Positions 21,928 to 33,017 of a stretch of 64,000 nucleotides of DNA are shown here, in pieces. The first letter of the stretch is position 1, and each line of letters starts with the position of its first letter. The notes under the pieces were generated by a model, which made no database searches, had not been told where the DNA came from, and was given only the letters and a program-made list of their open reading frames with translations. The translations under genes were made by a program, and so were the position numbers. This DNA comes from Usnea hakonensis (lineage: Eukaryota; Ascomycota; Lecanoromycetes; Lecanorales; Parmeliaceae). The stretch spans positions 42,640 to 106,639 of the forward strand of contig BLJB01000094.1 of the NCBI GenBank assembly GCA_013423325.1, written 5' to 3'.

Positions 21928-22763
21928 ATGCCGACCCCCACAATCGTCATCGTCCCTGCTGCCTGCCAAACCCCCGCCCACTACCAACCCCTCGCCTCCG
22001 CCCTCCAAACAGCCAACCTCACAGTCGCTGTCATCCCGCTTCCTTCCGTAGGCACCTCTCCTGCCCTAAAATCCTTCGACGAAGACGTCTCTGCAATCCA
22101 CAAAGTCGTCAGAAGTTTAGTAGATGACGACTTTGAAGTTGTCGTGCTGATGCACTCGTATGGCGGCTTGCCGGGCTCTGCGGCCATGAAAGGCCTGGGG
22201 GTTAAGGAGAGGGTGGAGGAGGGGAAGAAGGGGGGGGTGAGTAGGTTGGTGTATGTGGCGAGTTATGCGCTGCGGGTGGGAGAAGGGTTGCCTAGTAAGG
22301 GGGATTTGGAGACGATGAGGTCGCTTGGGGAGGCGTTTGATGAGAAGGTAGGAAGAATTCCTGATGTGGCGTTTGGAGCGTAGGCGCTGATCTGATGCGT
22401 GTTGTGAAGGCTGGCACGCTCCTTGTTGGTAAAGATGTCGCTCTCCACGCTATGTTCCACGATATTCCTACTTCCGAGGCCGAACATTGGGCGTCGCTAC
22501 TCGAAACGCATAGTGTGGGCGCTATGTGGAGTGAGCAGACGTATGCAGCTTTTAAGGATATTCCATCTACGTATGTGGTTTGCGAGCTTGACCGTTTTGT
22601 GCCGGTGGAGCAGCAGGAAGGTATGATTAGGAGTGCTAAGGAGGTGGAGCCGAGTGCGTTTGATGTGGTGGAGAGATTGCAGAGTGGGCATGAGCCGAAT
22701 CTTAGTAGGATTGGGGAGATGGTGGGTGTTGTGGAGAGGGCGGTGGGGAAGGGGAGTAGTTGA
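21928..22763 (+). CDS. Alpha/beta-hydrolase (esterase-like), 2 exons
   Basis: Exon 1 runs 21928-22347 and exon 2 runs 22410-22763. A 62-bp intron (GTAGGA...GTTGTGAAG) contains stops in all useful frames, and splicing joins AFDEK to AGTLLVGKD in frame. The product has 257 residues, typical of small alpha/beta-hydrolases of the salicylate-esterase/EstC-like group. TIVIVPAACQTPAHYQPL is the opening strand with the oxyanion-hole region. The nucleophile Ser lies in VVLMHSYGGLPG, the acid in YVVCELDRFVP and the catalytic His in QSGHEPNLS. The start was chosen at MPTPTIV because upstream in-frame sequence is unlike the family. The substrate is unknown and no clustered partners are visible. Confidence 0.85.
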
Positions 22764-23469
22764 GAGGTTCTTGTGAGGAATAGATTGGGGTACTTGGTTT
22801 GAGGTAATTAGAATTGACGCTGTGATACAAGCTCCGAAATTTGTTTCTGAAGAGGTAGTATGAGCTATGGTTTCGTTTGCTTTCTAATGTAATAGGGTCC
22901 TTTACAACACCGAGATCTGCACCGCAACCCCTGAACTCATGAACTTCCATACCAACACCTCTCAACCCTTCCCCCGCCCCCCCTACCTAGACCATACATT
23001 TACAGCTCAGATATATGGTCGCCTTCCGCTACTACCGAGGTACCCCAGGCCAGGTCTTTCAACAATCGACCAGCCACCACACTCAAAAACTCTAATTCTC
23101 GGACAGCGATCTTGTAATGACGTACTCCACAAAGGCTACCTGAGGGTTTGGATATTGGACTTTGCATACGCCTCTTGTAGATGAGGAGGGGTAAGAGGCT
23201 TGATGCGAAAAAGCTCCAGGCGTTTTGGCTAGGCTGCAAGTGATATAAAATATCAAGACAGATCGGCTACATAATTACTGAGAATTCGGTGAAGACAGGA
23301 TGGGTTGAGACTTTTTCTTCTGCAATGGTAATTATCGTGCCATATGGGCAACTCTGCGCTTTCTGCCAATAGAACTGAAAATATTCTCGCTGCCCGCCGG
23401 TATATCATGATATACCAAGAGTTGGTGCTTGAGCGGACAGCATCTAAAGTATATTGGCCAGCAGCTTTC
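22764..23469. other. Intergenic region
   Basis: No gene is supported. It lies between the convergent 3' ends of the hydrolase and the F-box gene. Confidence 0.4.
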
Positions 23470-24799
23470 TCATAAACCTCCTACGTTTTCCGATGCGCTA
23501 TATTCTCGAATGCGTCTTACTATCTCCTCTGCGTCTTTCCAGATTCTTTTGCGGTTTTGCAACCCTTTTAGACCCGCCCAGTCAAATTTGATGGCACAGT
23601 AGAGCTGATGCCAGTCGGCAATTTCCCCAGTCATCATCTCTTCGATTTCCCACATCCATGGCATGTCTTCTAGTAGCAGCCTCCGAAATAGTAAGTGTGG
23701 GATCTGCTGGAATGCTCCAGTGGCAAGTCTGAGACTTGCGATATCTTTCAATGACAAGTACTCTAGTACCATATTAGTAACTTCCGCCGGCACGAATCTG
23801 AAGGGATCTGCGATATCTGCACGAAAACCATCTGAAGTCTCATCTGTTTGGAAAAATTCGGATTCCGGACCCGACATCTCTTTGGAAGAGCCTCCAAATT
23901 TCGACAGCGAGGTTTGGAGCAAGGCCGGGAGACCAGGAATATTTACAGGATTTGCGGCGAGGTACTCAAAGCCAGGTTCGTGATGCCACCATTGCTGGCT
24001 TCCCATCATCACAGCACGGTCACGAGGCATTTTGCCTTGGGATTCGTCGTACATTTTCTTAAATGACCAATCACGTTAGGAAAGGTATGAGAATGTTGGG
24101 AAGTAGGGACGTCATTTCGTGCCACGGACTCACCTCACGCCAGACCCAAAGACCTTGCACGTCGACGGTGCCTAAACGCAGTAGCGACACCTTTTTGAAT
24201 ATCTGGAAGCACGTTGGATGGAAGGGGAGGCCGGTTTCGGCAACCCCTAAGGAGGGTTCTGTACCGACCTTTGGTTGCACGCTGTCAGGACTTGGCTTCA
24301 CGTGTACTTAGAAATAGAGAGTGGAATAGCAACTAACATTTTCGATAAATATGCGAGAGATGCCATGTCTGGCTGGCTTTAGTCCTTGAAGCGGTCTGTC
24401 ACCTGGACTTCCGTCGCCAACTCCAGTCAGAAGAAAATGACTTTCGAGCTCAAAATTCTCATCATCAGCTTCGGGCTGCCAGTCCTCTCCCTTCACCGCC
24501 AGAGCCTGCACCGCCCGACAGCCTTGCATCTCTTCTACCGAGATGCGATACCCACGGCATGGACGTCTACGCATCCCGGGCCCGCAAGGTGCTGGACTCC
24601 ATGCCGTCCGTTATCGATCTTGCAGCCGGAGCCATTGACTTCTCCACAGATATCGTTGAAGAGATCCACTCCTGTCCATCCCAAGTATGTCGAGCCTGTG
24701 TAGTCCCATTCGGCTGAATGAGGCTCGTCGGCGCGTCTGTTCCGCGCTATGGCAAAGCTGACGCCAACAAATTTCGCAGTATATCTCGTAGTGATCCAT
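23470..24799 (-). CDS. F-box protein, multi-exon, with at least one apparent frame disruption
   Basis: ATG 24799 opens MDHYEIYCEIC, the CxxC start seen in many fungal F-box proteins. Later segments match the same family: FELESHFLLTGVGD, LKPARHGISRIF, GLPFHPTCFQIFKKVSLLRL, WWHHEPGFEYLAANPVNIPGL, and the F-box helix region FRFVPAEVTNMVLEYLSLKDIASLRLATGAF. Two 3' introns are clear: 24058-24133 (GTGAGT...TTTAAG) and probably 24296-24337 (short, 42 bp). After EIC the expected continuation GVSFAIARNRRADEPHSAEWDYTG lies in another frame. It would follow directly if one T of TGTTGGC at about 24770 were absent. Another frame change near 24580-24600 is unexplained. The gene may be a recent pseudogene or contain sequence errors. 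An SCF ubiquitin-ligase adaptor role is inferred. Confidence 0.6.
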
Positions 24800-25716
24800 G
24801 TTGCGATCGCTTAGGAGTGAATGACAGTATCTCTTGGGAAGAGAGAATTTCGCGAGTAGATTAGCTGAAGCTGCGTGCGTAGTGACCCACACAGAATACA
24901 CTAGCGGGAGGAGCCGTCGCCCAGTTTCCTTACCGGGAGGACCCAGCAAATACATATCATACTCTACTTGCCGGCTTGGACTGTACTCTGATTGTAGCAT
25001 CTACAATCCTAGATTCCGACACTAGATTGCGCAGTACGCTGTGCCAATCCTACGCCGCAAGACGACCATCAAGCCTTATGAATGCAAATTACAATTCGTG
25101 TCATGGTCCAAGTGTGCCTTGTGTTGCGAGCCTTGCATGCCTGGGGAAGCCTACATGAAACCGGTTTAACCGCTGCTTTACCTGTGGTGCTTTTGCCCGG
25201 GCACCTTCCTCTTTCAGACGTTGGCATCATTCGAAAGAGTTTAGCTTCATGCCAATGTGGGCTGATGAGCTGAGCCACTTACGATACGCTTGCTCAGCCA
25301 CAATCATGGCTACCACAGCATCTCCCACATGCGCAGCGGCTGGCATCAAGTGACTCGTCGCATACTGCAATCGCAGGGTGGCAGGTTCTCTAAATTCAAA
25401 GATCGTAGACAGTCTCTTAAGTTTCCACCGGAATTCATTGTCTTTTTGGAAACCTCACCCAGTGCATAGCCTTGCCGAGGGCATTACTGCGGTCGCCTGC
25501 CTTAGAAAATGGACCGGCTCGTCAATTTGAACTTGATGCGTAGTGTACAATTAGACTTGGTGGTCATTCCCGGTCATGGGCTAGCCAGCTAGCGAACATC
25601 TTAATCTGTATCAAACGTAAGTGCCAGTCTTCCTGTCGACTAGCATGCTAGCCTTCCTCGATTAATAGTCAAATGATGGGATTGACACATACGTGAAGAA
25701 TTCTGAGTGATCAGAT
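24800..25716. other. Intergenic region, divergent promoters
   Basis: No gene is supported. It separates the F-box gene (minus) from the STAND gene (plus) and should hold both promoters. Confidence 0.4.
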
Positions 25717-28705
25717 ATGGAGTTAGTAGGAGCTGTCTCTTCTATCATTACCGTGATTCAGATTACTGGAACCGTGATATCGACCTGCTACGACTTCCAG
25801 CGGGGCACCCGACACTACCATAAGGACATCATCGCAATTACAAACGAACTGCAAAGCCTTCGAAACGTTCTAGAAACAATTGCGGATATAAGTAGCTCCC
25901 AGGACCTCTCGGCTTCGGTAGCATTGCTCAGGTTAGATTCGCTACAGCGCTCCGGTGGCCCCTTGGAGATATGCAAGGATGAACTGAAAAAGTTAGAGTC
26001 TAAACTAGTCCCAGTACAAAGCCGCTCCAGGGAGCTTGGGCGTGCTTTGGTATGGCCTCTCAGGGAAAAGGAGGCGCAGAGGACCCTTGATGCCTTGGCC
26101 CGCCAACGAGGAACTCTTCAGCTTGCTTTGACGGCAGACCAAGCCACCACGACCTTAGCCTTGAGGTATCTCGCATCTAAAAATGAGGCAAGCTTGGCCG
26201 CCTTGACCGAAAGGAGCAAGATTGCGGACGTGAATCAGAAGAATGACCAGATTCTTGGGTGGCTGGCGGCGCCAGACCCGTCTTCAAACCATAGTAAAGC
26301 TTGTTGTACTAAGCACCCTGGGACCGGACGTTGGCTGCTAGAAAGCTTGGAGTACGCGACCTGGAAGAACCATCCAGCATCTTTCCTTTGGATCAATGGA
26401 ATACCTGGCTGTGGTAAGACTGTGTTGTGCTCCACCATAATTGAGGACATGCTCTGCTCGTGTCGAATAGATCGTCGCAATGCTCTAGCATATTACTACT
26501 TCGATTTCAATGAACCCAAAAAACGATCCCGCGATGGTCTCGCGCGCTCGCTAGTCAGACAATTATTGGATCGAAGTCTAGAGAATCTAAAAATGGTGGA
26601 GGAAGTATTGGTGCAGTGTGGTGAAGACCAGACGGAGCCGACAATCGGAGCTCTTACTGCGCTGCTAAGAAATCTCATTGCTCAGCGCAAAGAAACTTAC
26701 ATCATCCTCGACGCGCTCGACGAAAGCGTAGAAATACCAGCCGTGATTTCAATGATCGATGATATACGCAGCTGGCATAATCTGAATCTACACCTCCTTG
26801 TCACAAGCCGGAGAGAAACAAGCATAGAGAAAGGACTTGGACGATTGGCCACACACCAGGTCTGTATGCAAACCGATAATGTAGATGCCGACATAAAGTT
26901 ACTCGTTCGCGAGTGTCTCCATTGCGATCCTGATTTGAGTCGATGGTCTGAAGTTATTAAAGCCGAGATTGAAAAGGCACTATGCGAAGGCTCTCACGGA
27001 ATGTAAGCTCGTTCACATGCATTCACCTCGTCTCTTCCTTCTACTTTCCACCTGAATTCCTCCAATGATTGACGATAGGTTCCGCTGGGCCGTATGTCAA
27101 CTGGATACTTTACGCAAGTGCATCAAACCGTCCGCTCTTCGGAAAGTTCTAGCCTCGCTTCCAAAAACGCTGGATGACACATACGAGCGCATATTGTGTG
27201 CCATTGACGAAGCCCATGCCGAAGACGCCCTCAAGATCCTGCAATGGCTGGCCTTTTCAATGAGACCTCTGGAATTGCAAGAATTGGCTGAAGCTACTGC
27301 AATAACTCTTGAGGATATACCAAAATTCGACCCCGGAGATCGGCTCCGTCACCCAACCGATATTCTAGCTATCTGCTCTAGTCTAGTATCCATATCGCCT
27401 AAATCTGCTGAAACATCCATTCCCTCGTCTTTTTTGGGAAGATCCGCTCTGTTGTCACCACAGCCAGAGCCGACATCAACGTATGGGGATGCATTATACT
27501 CTACCTCCAGCCAATCAGGTGGAGCTAGTGGGTTATCAATTGATGCTTTTGTGGATCAAAACTCCACCCTCCCGTCCTCTGTGTCGGAATCAATCTCCAG
27601 AGACGATGAATCCTCCTGCACAACCAGTCGACGGGAAGGGGCACCCATCAACGAGCTTCAACGTGTGCTTCCTCAGCTAGTAGCACAAGATAATTGTCAC
27701 CGCTATGAGGTACGCTTAGCGCATGACTCTGTCAAAGAGTATCTTGTCTCCGGGCGAATCAAAAGCGCTAGGGCTGCGTTTTATGGTATTGACGAAGCAT
27801 CCACCCATAATTTCCTGGCAAGGTCATGCCTCGCTTACCTCATACATTTCAAACAGCCATTTAGTGACGCTGAGTTCGAGTATTTGTCCGAATATCCTCT
27901 ACTTCGATACGCAGCACAACAATGGGAGTCTCATGTCGCCAGTTCCGGAGACTTGATTAGTGACATTCGTACCACTTCCGTCTTAAAAGGGCTTTTCCTC
28001 ACTCAGAATTACTGCTTCGCCAACTGGCTTAATCTACCAGTTGGTTGTTCTATCCGGGGGAATTATCACTATATGGAAGGAGCGATAGACGAAGGTGAAC
28101 ATCTAAAGCTGGGGGAACGCCTTTTTCACGCCTCTCGACTTGGTCTCCTTGACATCTGCAAAATCTTTCTAGAGCAAGGAACAAGTGCTGACCCTCCCAC
28201 TATGTCCAACAATGGCATAGTAAAGAGCTTGAGTACTCCCCTTCAGATAGCAGCGTATAAAGGGCACGACGCCGTTGTCCGATTGCTGCTCGATTACGGT
28301 GCAAAAGTCAACCAGCGTAGCATATATGCCTCGACACTGGACTATGCGGTGGCAGAGGGTCGGGAATCGGTCGTGCGCCTCCTCTTAGAGAGGGGTGCAG
28401 AAGTTACAGTTGAAGAGGCCTCCCTGCATTATAGTCATAGGGGGCTTCCTACTTTGGTTCTCGCCGCACGGACCGGCCATCTTGGCACAATTAAGCTCAT
28501 ACTTGATAATACAACTTACTCGAGAAAAAGGAAGGCATACAGTGAAGCCTACCGAGAAGCAAACGCGCAAGGCCACCGGAGTGCTGCAGATCTTTTGCTA
28601 GAGTATGGAGCAGAACCTGCGTTCTCCACTAGTACAGATGATTCTGATGAGTCAGAAGACGAGTACTTTGATGTGGAATGGGCCTCGAATTTAGTAGACA
28701 GCTAA
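25717..28705 (+). CDS. STAND/NLR-like protein: Helo-like N-domain, NACHT, ankyrin repeats
   Basis: Exons are 25717-27002 and 27079-28705, with a 76-bp intron (GTAAGC...GATAG). Together they give 970 residues with no break. Residues 1 to about 180 (MELVGAVSSIITVIQITGTVISTCYDF...) resemble the Helo-like N-terminal domain of fungal STAND proteins. The NACHT P-loop is GIPGCGKT at about 228-235, and the Walker B block is YIILDALDES at about 328-337. A sensor-like LLVTSRRE follows. A winged-helix-type block (LQWLAFSMRPLELQELAEA) comes after the intron. Ankyrin repeats cover about 813-950 (STPLQIAAYKGHDAVVRLLLDYGA, TLDYAVAEGRESVVRLLLERGA, and two more). The tail is acidic (DDSDESEDEYFDVEW). Related fungal proteins act in heterokaryon incompatibility and non-self response. 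That role is inferred here. Confidence 0.9.
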
Positions 28706-29496
28706 AAACAGGCAGAGTCTTGTCGAGTCAATGAAGGTAGTCCTCAAGGCTAAATCTCATGAGTATCATTGACAATGCTATGCGGCACAGTCTCGAGGAA
28801 ATTTTCTAGGCTGGCAGCGGACAGGGTCAACGGCCCTAGCGTCTAATACACTCCGGCGCGACGAATTCTTCCATTCGTGGGAGAAAGCTCAACAACTCCT
28901 TTCTTATTTGTACAATCCGAATCGAGAAGCCCTACGCTTGGTTCTATTGAAATCCATCAACGCTGGTCCGTTGGCCGCTATATCTCTGGTCTTTGAAGAA
29001 ATCTGCTAGGTCCGTTGGTGCACCAAGAACTTGTAAGATTACTACATGACTGGAAGTCATAGATCCTGAATCAATATTTGCCTTCATACGACAGGTTATT
29101 GGACAAACAAGCCCTTGAAGGTATCAATTGAGTAGGAGAAATAGCAGCGTGGTCTATCCATTTGCGGATAAGGGGAGGGCGATGGGAAAACGGATGTGGG
29201 TGGTGGGCGTCGAACGGTTGGATTCTCTCAACGACATTTGCTGCGCAAGAAAGGGGGGATGTGGAAGTTTGTATTAAAAAAAAATATTGCCACGGTGCGG
29301 TTTATTTATTTCTGCTCTTACCACAGAGCTCTACTTCTTGCCCTCCCCTCCTCATCATTCATCACCCTCCACACTACGTACCTCGTTAACTCCCTCGACT
29401 CACAATCCCTTATCCATCTACCCCAACATACATAAAAATCGCAAAACCGTGCCACGTCTCCCCCAACATCCCTTACTCCACGCACCTCTTCACCCA
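28706..29496. other. Intergenic region
   Basis: No gene is seen. It follows the STAND stop codon and ends in a C-rich stretch before the membrane protein. Confidence 0.4.
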
Positions 29497-30063
29497 CTAC
29501 TTTTCTCCCTCCCCCCGGCCTCCAACGACCGTCATAGCAGGCATCTCCGTCCCCTCCGTCTGCAATTGTTTCCTCAGCACGCGCTCCGCTCTATACATTT
29601 TATAGAACCGTCGTACGAGCCAATAAATCAAGCCTAGCAGAAGCAGTATGAAGATACCGAATACTATTGTCAGGATTTGATATGGATCGATGGGTTTGTG
29701 GGCGTGTTTGTTGATGGGGGGGCATATTGTGGGGGTAGGTGGGGATGTGGGGATGAGGGAAAGGGAGGTCGTTGGTGGGGTTTTTGAGACTGAGGTGTTT
29801 TGTATTGTTGAGGTAGGGAGGGTGGTGGTGGAGGTGAGGGTGGTGGGGGACTGGGTTGTGAGCGTGGTGGTGGCGGTGGCGGTGGTGGTGACGTGGATGA
29901 AGGAGCTTATGATTACGGATTCGGTGATGGTTGCTGTGGTGGTGGACCAGGACCAGATGGTTACGTGGTCGGTTATGTAGACTGTTTCGCCGGCGTCGGT
30001 GGTGGTGGGGCTGCCGTGGCCGCGGGGGGAGAGGGTTAGGGTTGGGATGAAGAGGTCTGACAT
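29497..30063 (-). CDS. Thr-rich single-pass membrane protein, hypothetical
   Basis: A single exon gives 188 residues from ATG 30063. Residues 15-115 are dominated by Thr and Ser (TTTATATTTLTTQSPTTLTS and similar), as in heavily O-glycosylated cell-wall or sensor stalks. Then comes KPIDPYQ and one hydrophobic helix (ILTIVFGIFILLLLGLIYWLV, about 132-152), followed by a basic segment RRFYKMYRAERVLRKQ. The basic stop-transfer side suggests a cytosolic C-terminus. No cleavable signal peptide is evident, which weakens a Mid2/Wsc-like sensor reading. An N-terminal exon could be missing. The family is not recognised. Confidence 0.55.
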   Translation of the reverse strand: MSDLFIPTLTLSPRGHGSPTTTDAGETVYITDHVTIWSWSTTTATITESVIISSFIHVTTTATATTTLTTQSPTTLTSTTTLPTSTIQNTSVSKTPPTTSLSLIPTSPPTPTICPPINKHAHKPIDPYQILTIVFGIFILLLLGLIYWLVRRFYKMYRAERVLRKQLQTEGTEMPAMTVVGGRGEGEK

Positions 30064-33017
30064 TTTTTGGTGGGGATGTGGAGGTTGGGGGGTTTGTGTG
30101 GTTACTAATGGTTGGAGAGGTTAGAGGGAGGAGGATATGGTTTAGAGGGGGGAGGAGGACGGGGTTTGGAGGGCGGGAGAGGATGAATGGGATTTGGGAG
30201 GTGATAAAGAGCTGAATGGTTGGGGATGGTTCTTTGTGAGGGGTGAAAGGACGATGGTGAACGATGTAATATCATTGTTGTAGCATAATGGAAAACACAA
30301 GGAAAGTTTAAGTTTCTCCCTATCATGCCTTGTCGGTCTTTGATTGTTACTAAAGGACATGGGAATTAATACTGAGATGATATCTTATCGGAAAGACACA
30401 GAACAAGCCCCCTATCATTCTAGTCATACGGCTCGTACACTAGCATTTGGAGCCATATCAGGGTCTTAGAGAGTGGAGGCGACCGAATTTGGAAACATTT
30501 CCCTATGAGATCAGACTCATGGATTATCTCATATCGGTTGTATTTATGCTGATGGTGAGGCTCAAGCTTTCTACAAAAATCGAAAGGTCAGTCCATGTCT
30601 TCAATCCTTGTATGTACCGAACGGGCCAACAGGGAATTGCCGTGCGAGATGTAAACCTCTAGCGCCCCTGATGTGTTGGAACCTTATTCAAGTACGGAGA
30701 CCATCAGCACAAAGACTTTGCCATTTGAGGAGGTAAAGTTGGGCTATAATGCTGCTGTCGACATTGATACTCTGTCTTAAACCACATCGGACGTTTTGCC
30801 TGCATAGTTCCAGTGGCGGAGTGGCCATTAGCATAAGTGTAGCGTGTACCCAGGAACTCTTGCACACAAGGGCTAACGGTAGGTTTATGAGCTCTCTCAT
30901 AGGTTATTTCTCCTCGACTCGGACAGCACACCTAACCGCTTCATTTTGTTTAGCGAAATTCTGGAGATCACTTAGGGCACAGTGTCCACTGCTTCTCGCG
31001 GGAACAATGGCAATTTTCTTGCCTAATCCTAGAATGAGAAGAAGCAAGAAATTTGCGACGCCATGCAGTACTCGCGACCAGATTTCCAAGAGGAGCTTTG
31101 ATGAAAGAGCCAGAGACTTTCAACTGCGAAACAAGGATCATGATCTTCATAGTCTGGACTTGCCCTGACTGCGAATCAATGCCATGCTTATCGGCTGCCG
31201 GTGTGAAAAGTACTTTTTCTGACGCTCGGGCTACCCCGGCTTCTTCTTTGATTCGTTGAATAGGTAGGCATCTACGTGGCAATTTCTTGACTAGGACTGT
31301 GGAGTATGAAGGAGATATGGAGGGAGCGGCATCAAGTACAACATAGGTAAGGTGCTTGTTATTCAATTTATTAATGGCAAATTCAACCAGCCCTCGAGCG
31401 CAACTTGCCAAGAGCCAAGAGCCTAGAGCCCCGACTAAACCCAATATATGCTAGCACCGGGCCTCCTTTTTACCGTCGATTCCGACTCTACCTTTTCTTT
31501 TTTTCTTCTTGTTTCTCATTCCTACCTTTATTACTCTACCTCCTTCTTTGCCACGAGACAGAAAAGAGATAGAGATCAAAGGAACAAGGCAAGAAGCAAG
31601 AGACACGTACACTACTTTTGTCGACGTCGCGCGTACTTAAAATGGTCCTGGCTGAAGATTCAATCATCTCGAAGTGCTTCAAAGCTTGATGGACTTTGTT
31701 GCATAAACGATAGTTTGGGAAATGAAAATGCTCATCTCCAAGGATTTCTTTTGCATGCGAAGCCCCTCATGGCATCTGTCCCTGTGACGACCAGCGCCAG
31801 CACCGACTCCTGGCACACCTTCCCTCCTTCAACTCTACCAAAGTCCCCTTTCCGAATATCGTCCGAAGTTTCTGAGACAACACACCCACTGCAAACTCCT
31901 TGTGGGTGCCGATCAAAACCTTCAGCTTGTCAGCCGTCCACGTCAATGCCTCACAGCGGTGCTTTTCTCCGACCTGAATAGATAAGGACGCCACCTTCAC
32001 GTCATGTCATGAACCTTGATGCTCCAAAGCTGTCGATGGCAGGTGGAAGCAACTCCCGTGGATGAAGAGGCCTGGGTCCTTTTGAGCGGTAGTGTGGAGG
32101 TAATGCGGCGCAGTTGAAAAAGCAGCACCCCACCATGCTCAGAAGATGGAAGCCAATCCTCCTTGGATCGAGGAGTTCATGACGTGAATCATAGGGCCAG
32201 ACTCTTGTCTCTCTTCAATCAAATCCCCAAGTATGCGGTAGATCGAACATGGTGGAGACTCACCGAGGTAAAATCTAAGCAAGCATGGCAATTGTGCCGT
32301 TGCCGACAACTCCGACAGCGAAATATAGCCAAGAAGGCGTATTTCTGCTATGGATTTTGAAAATATGAGCATTTGTCTTCTGAGACTTGTCTAATTTGTA
32401 CAAGGCATTGATATTAGTGCACACGCGAAAGATGGCTGTGGTCAGATGCATCTGCCGAAGATCATCAATTCTTGACCGAATGCTTGGTTGTGAGTTTCCA
32501 CTTCGGGAAAGCTTTGCTGCTGATTGGTTGCTAATCTTGAATTTACTCGGACGTGGCGCATGCTGACCTGCCTAAAGGGGAAGCGGGGCGCCTCGGTTCA
32601 GCTCGTTCGTTGCCTTATCCAGATTCTGCAGCCACACGGTCAAATATTCATTCAAGTATTAGCAAGCGAAGTTTAGCTTTCAGTCGAGACAAAATAAAGG
32701 CATTTACTGAGACCTCTTTAACACTATCGACGTCATAGAAAAGAAGTTGGCCAATGGTCGGAAGGAAGATGCAGGAACATGACCAGCAAACTTGCTCGGT
32801 GGCAACTATGTGTTATCGTAAGTCGCTATCAAAGAGGACAACTCGACAGCTATTGGCTGGTTCTCCCGAAAATCAAGACAGTTCCAGCACACCTCCTGCA
32901 CCTCGGAACCTTTTTGCCAGCCTGCGACCGAGTATATGTACCCGGCTTTGGTCGTCCTCCTGCGATTTCTTCATTACATCTTGTCTTCGTTGTCTTCGAC
33001 TGCTGCATACCCTTACA
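30064..33017. other. Intergenic region, about 3 kb
   Basis: No gene can be supported. Minus-strand frames at 31767-32000 and 32139-32372 have protein-like composition and might be fragments of a decayed gene, but I see no domain. The last few hundred bases are the presumed promoter of the sedolisin gene. Confidence 0.4.

Noticed and set aside
30968..31444. 158-residue minus-strand frame
   Set aside because: No recognisable domain. The composition looks like chance, and there is a comparable frame on the other strand.
31767..32372. Possible decayed gene on the minus strand
   Set aside because: Two short frames have protein-like composition, but there is no motif, start or splice pattern to support a call.
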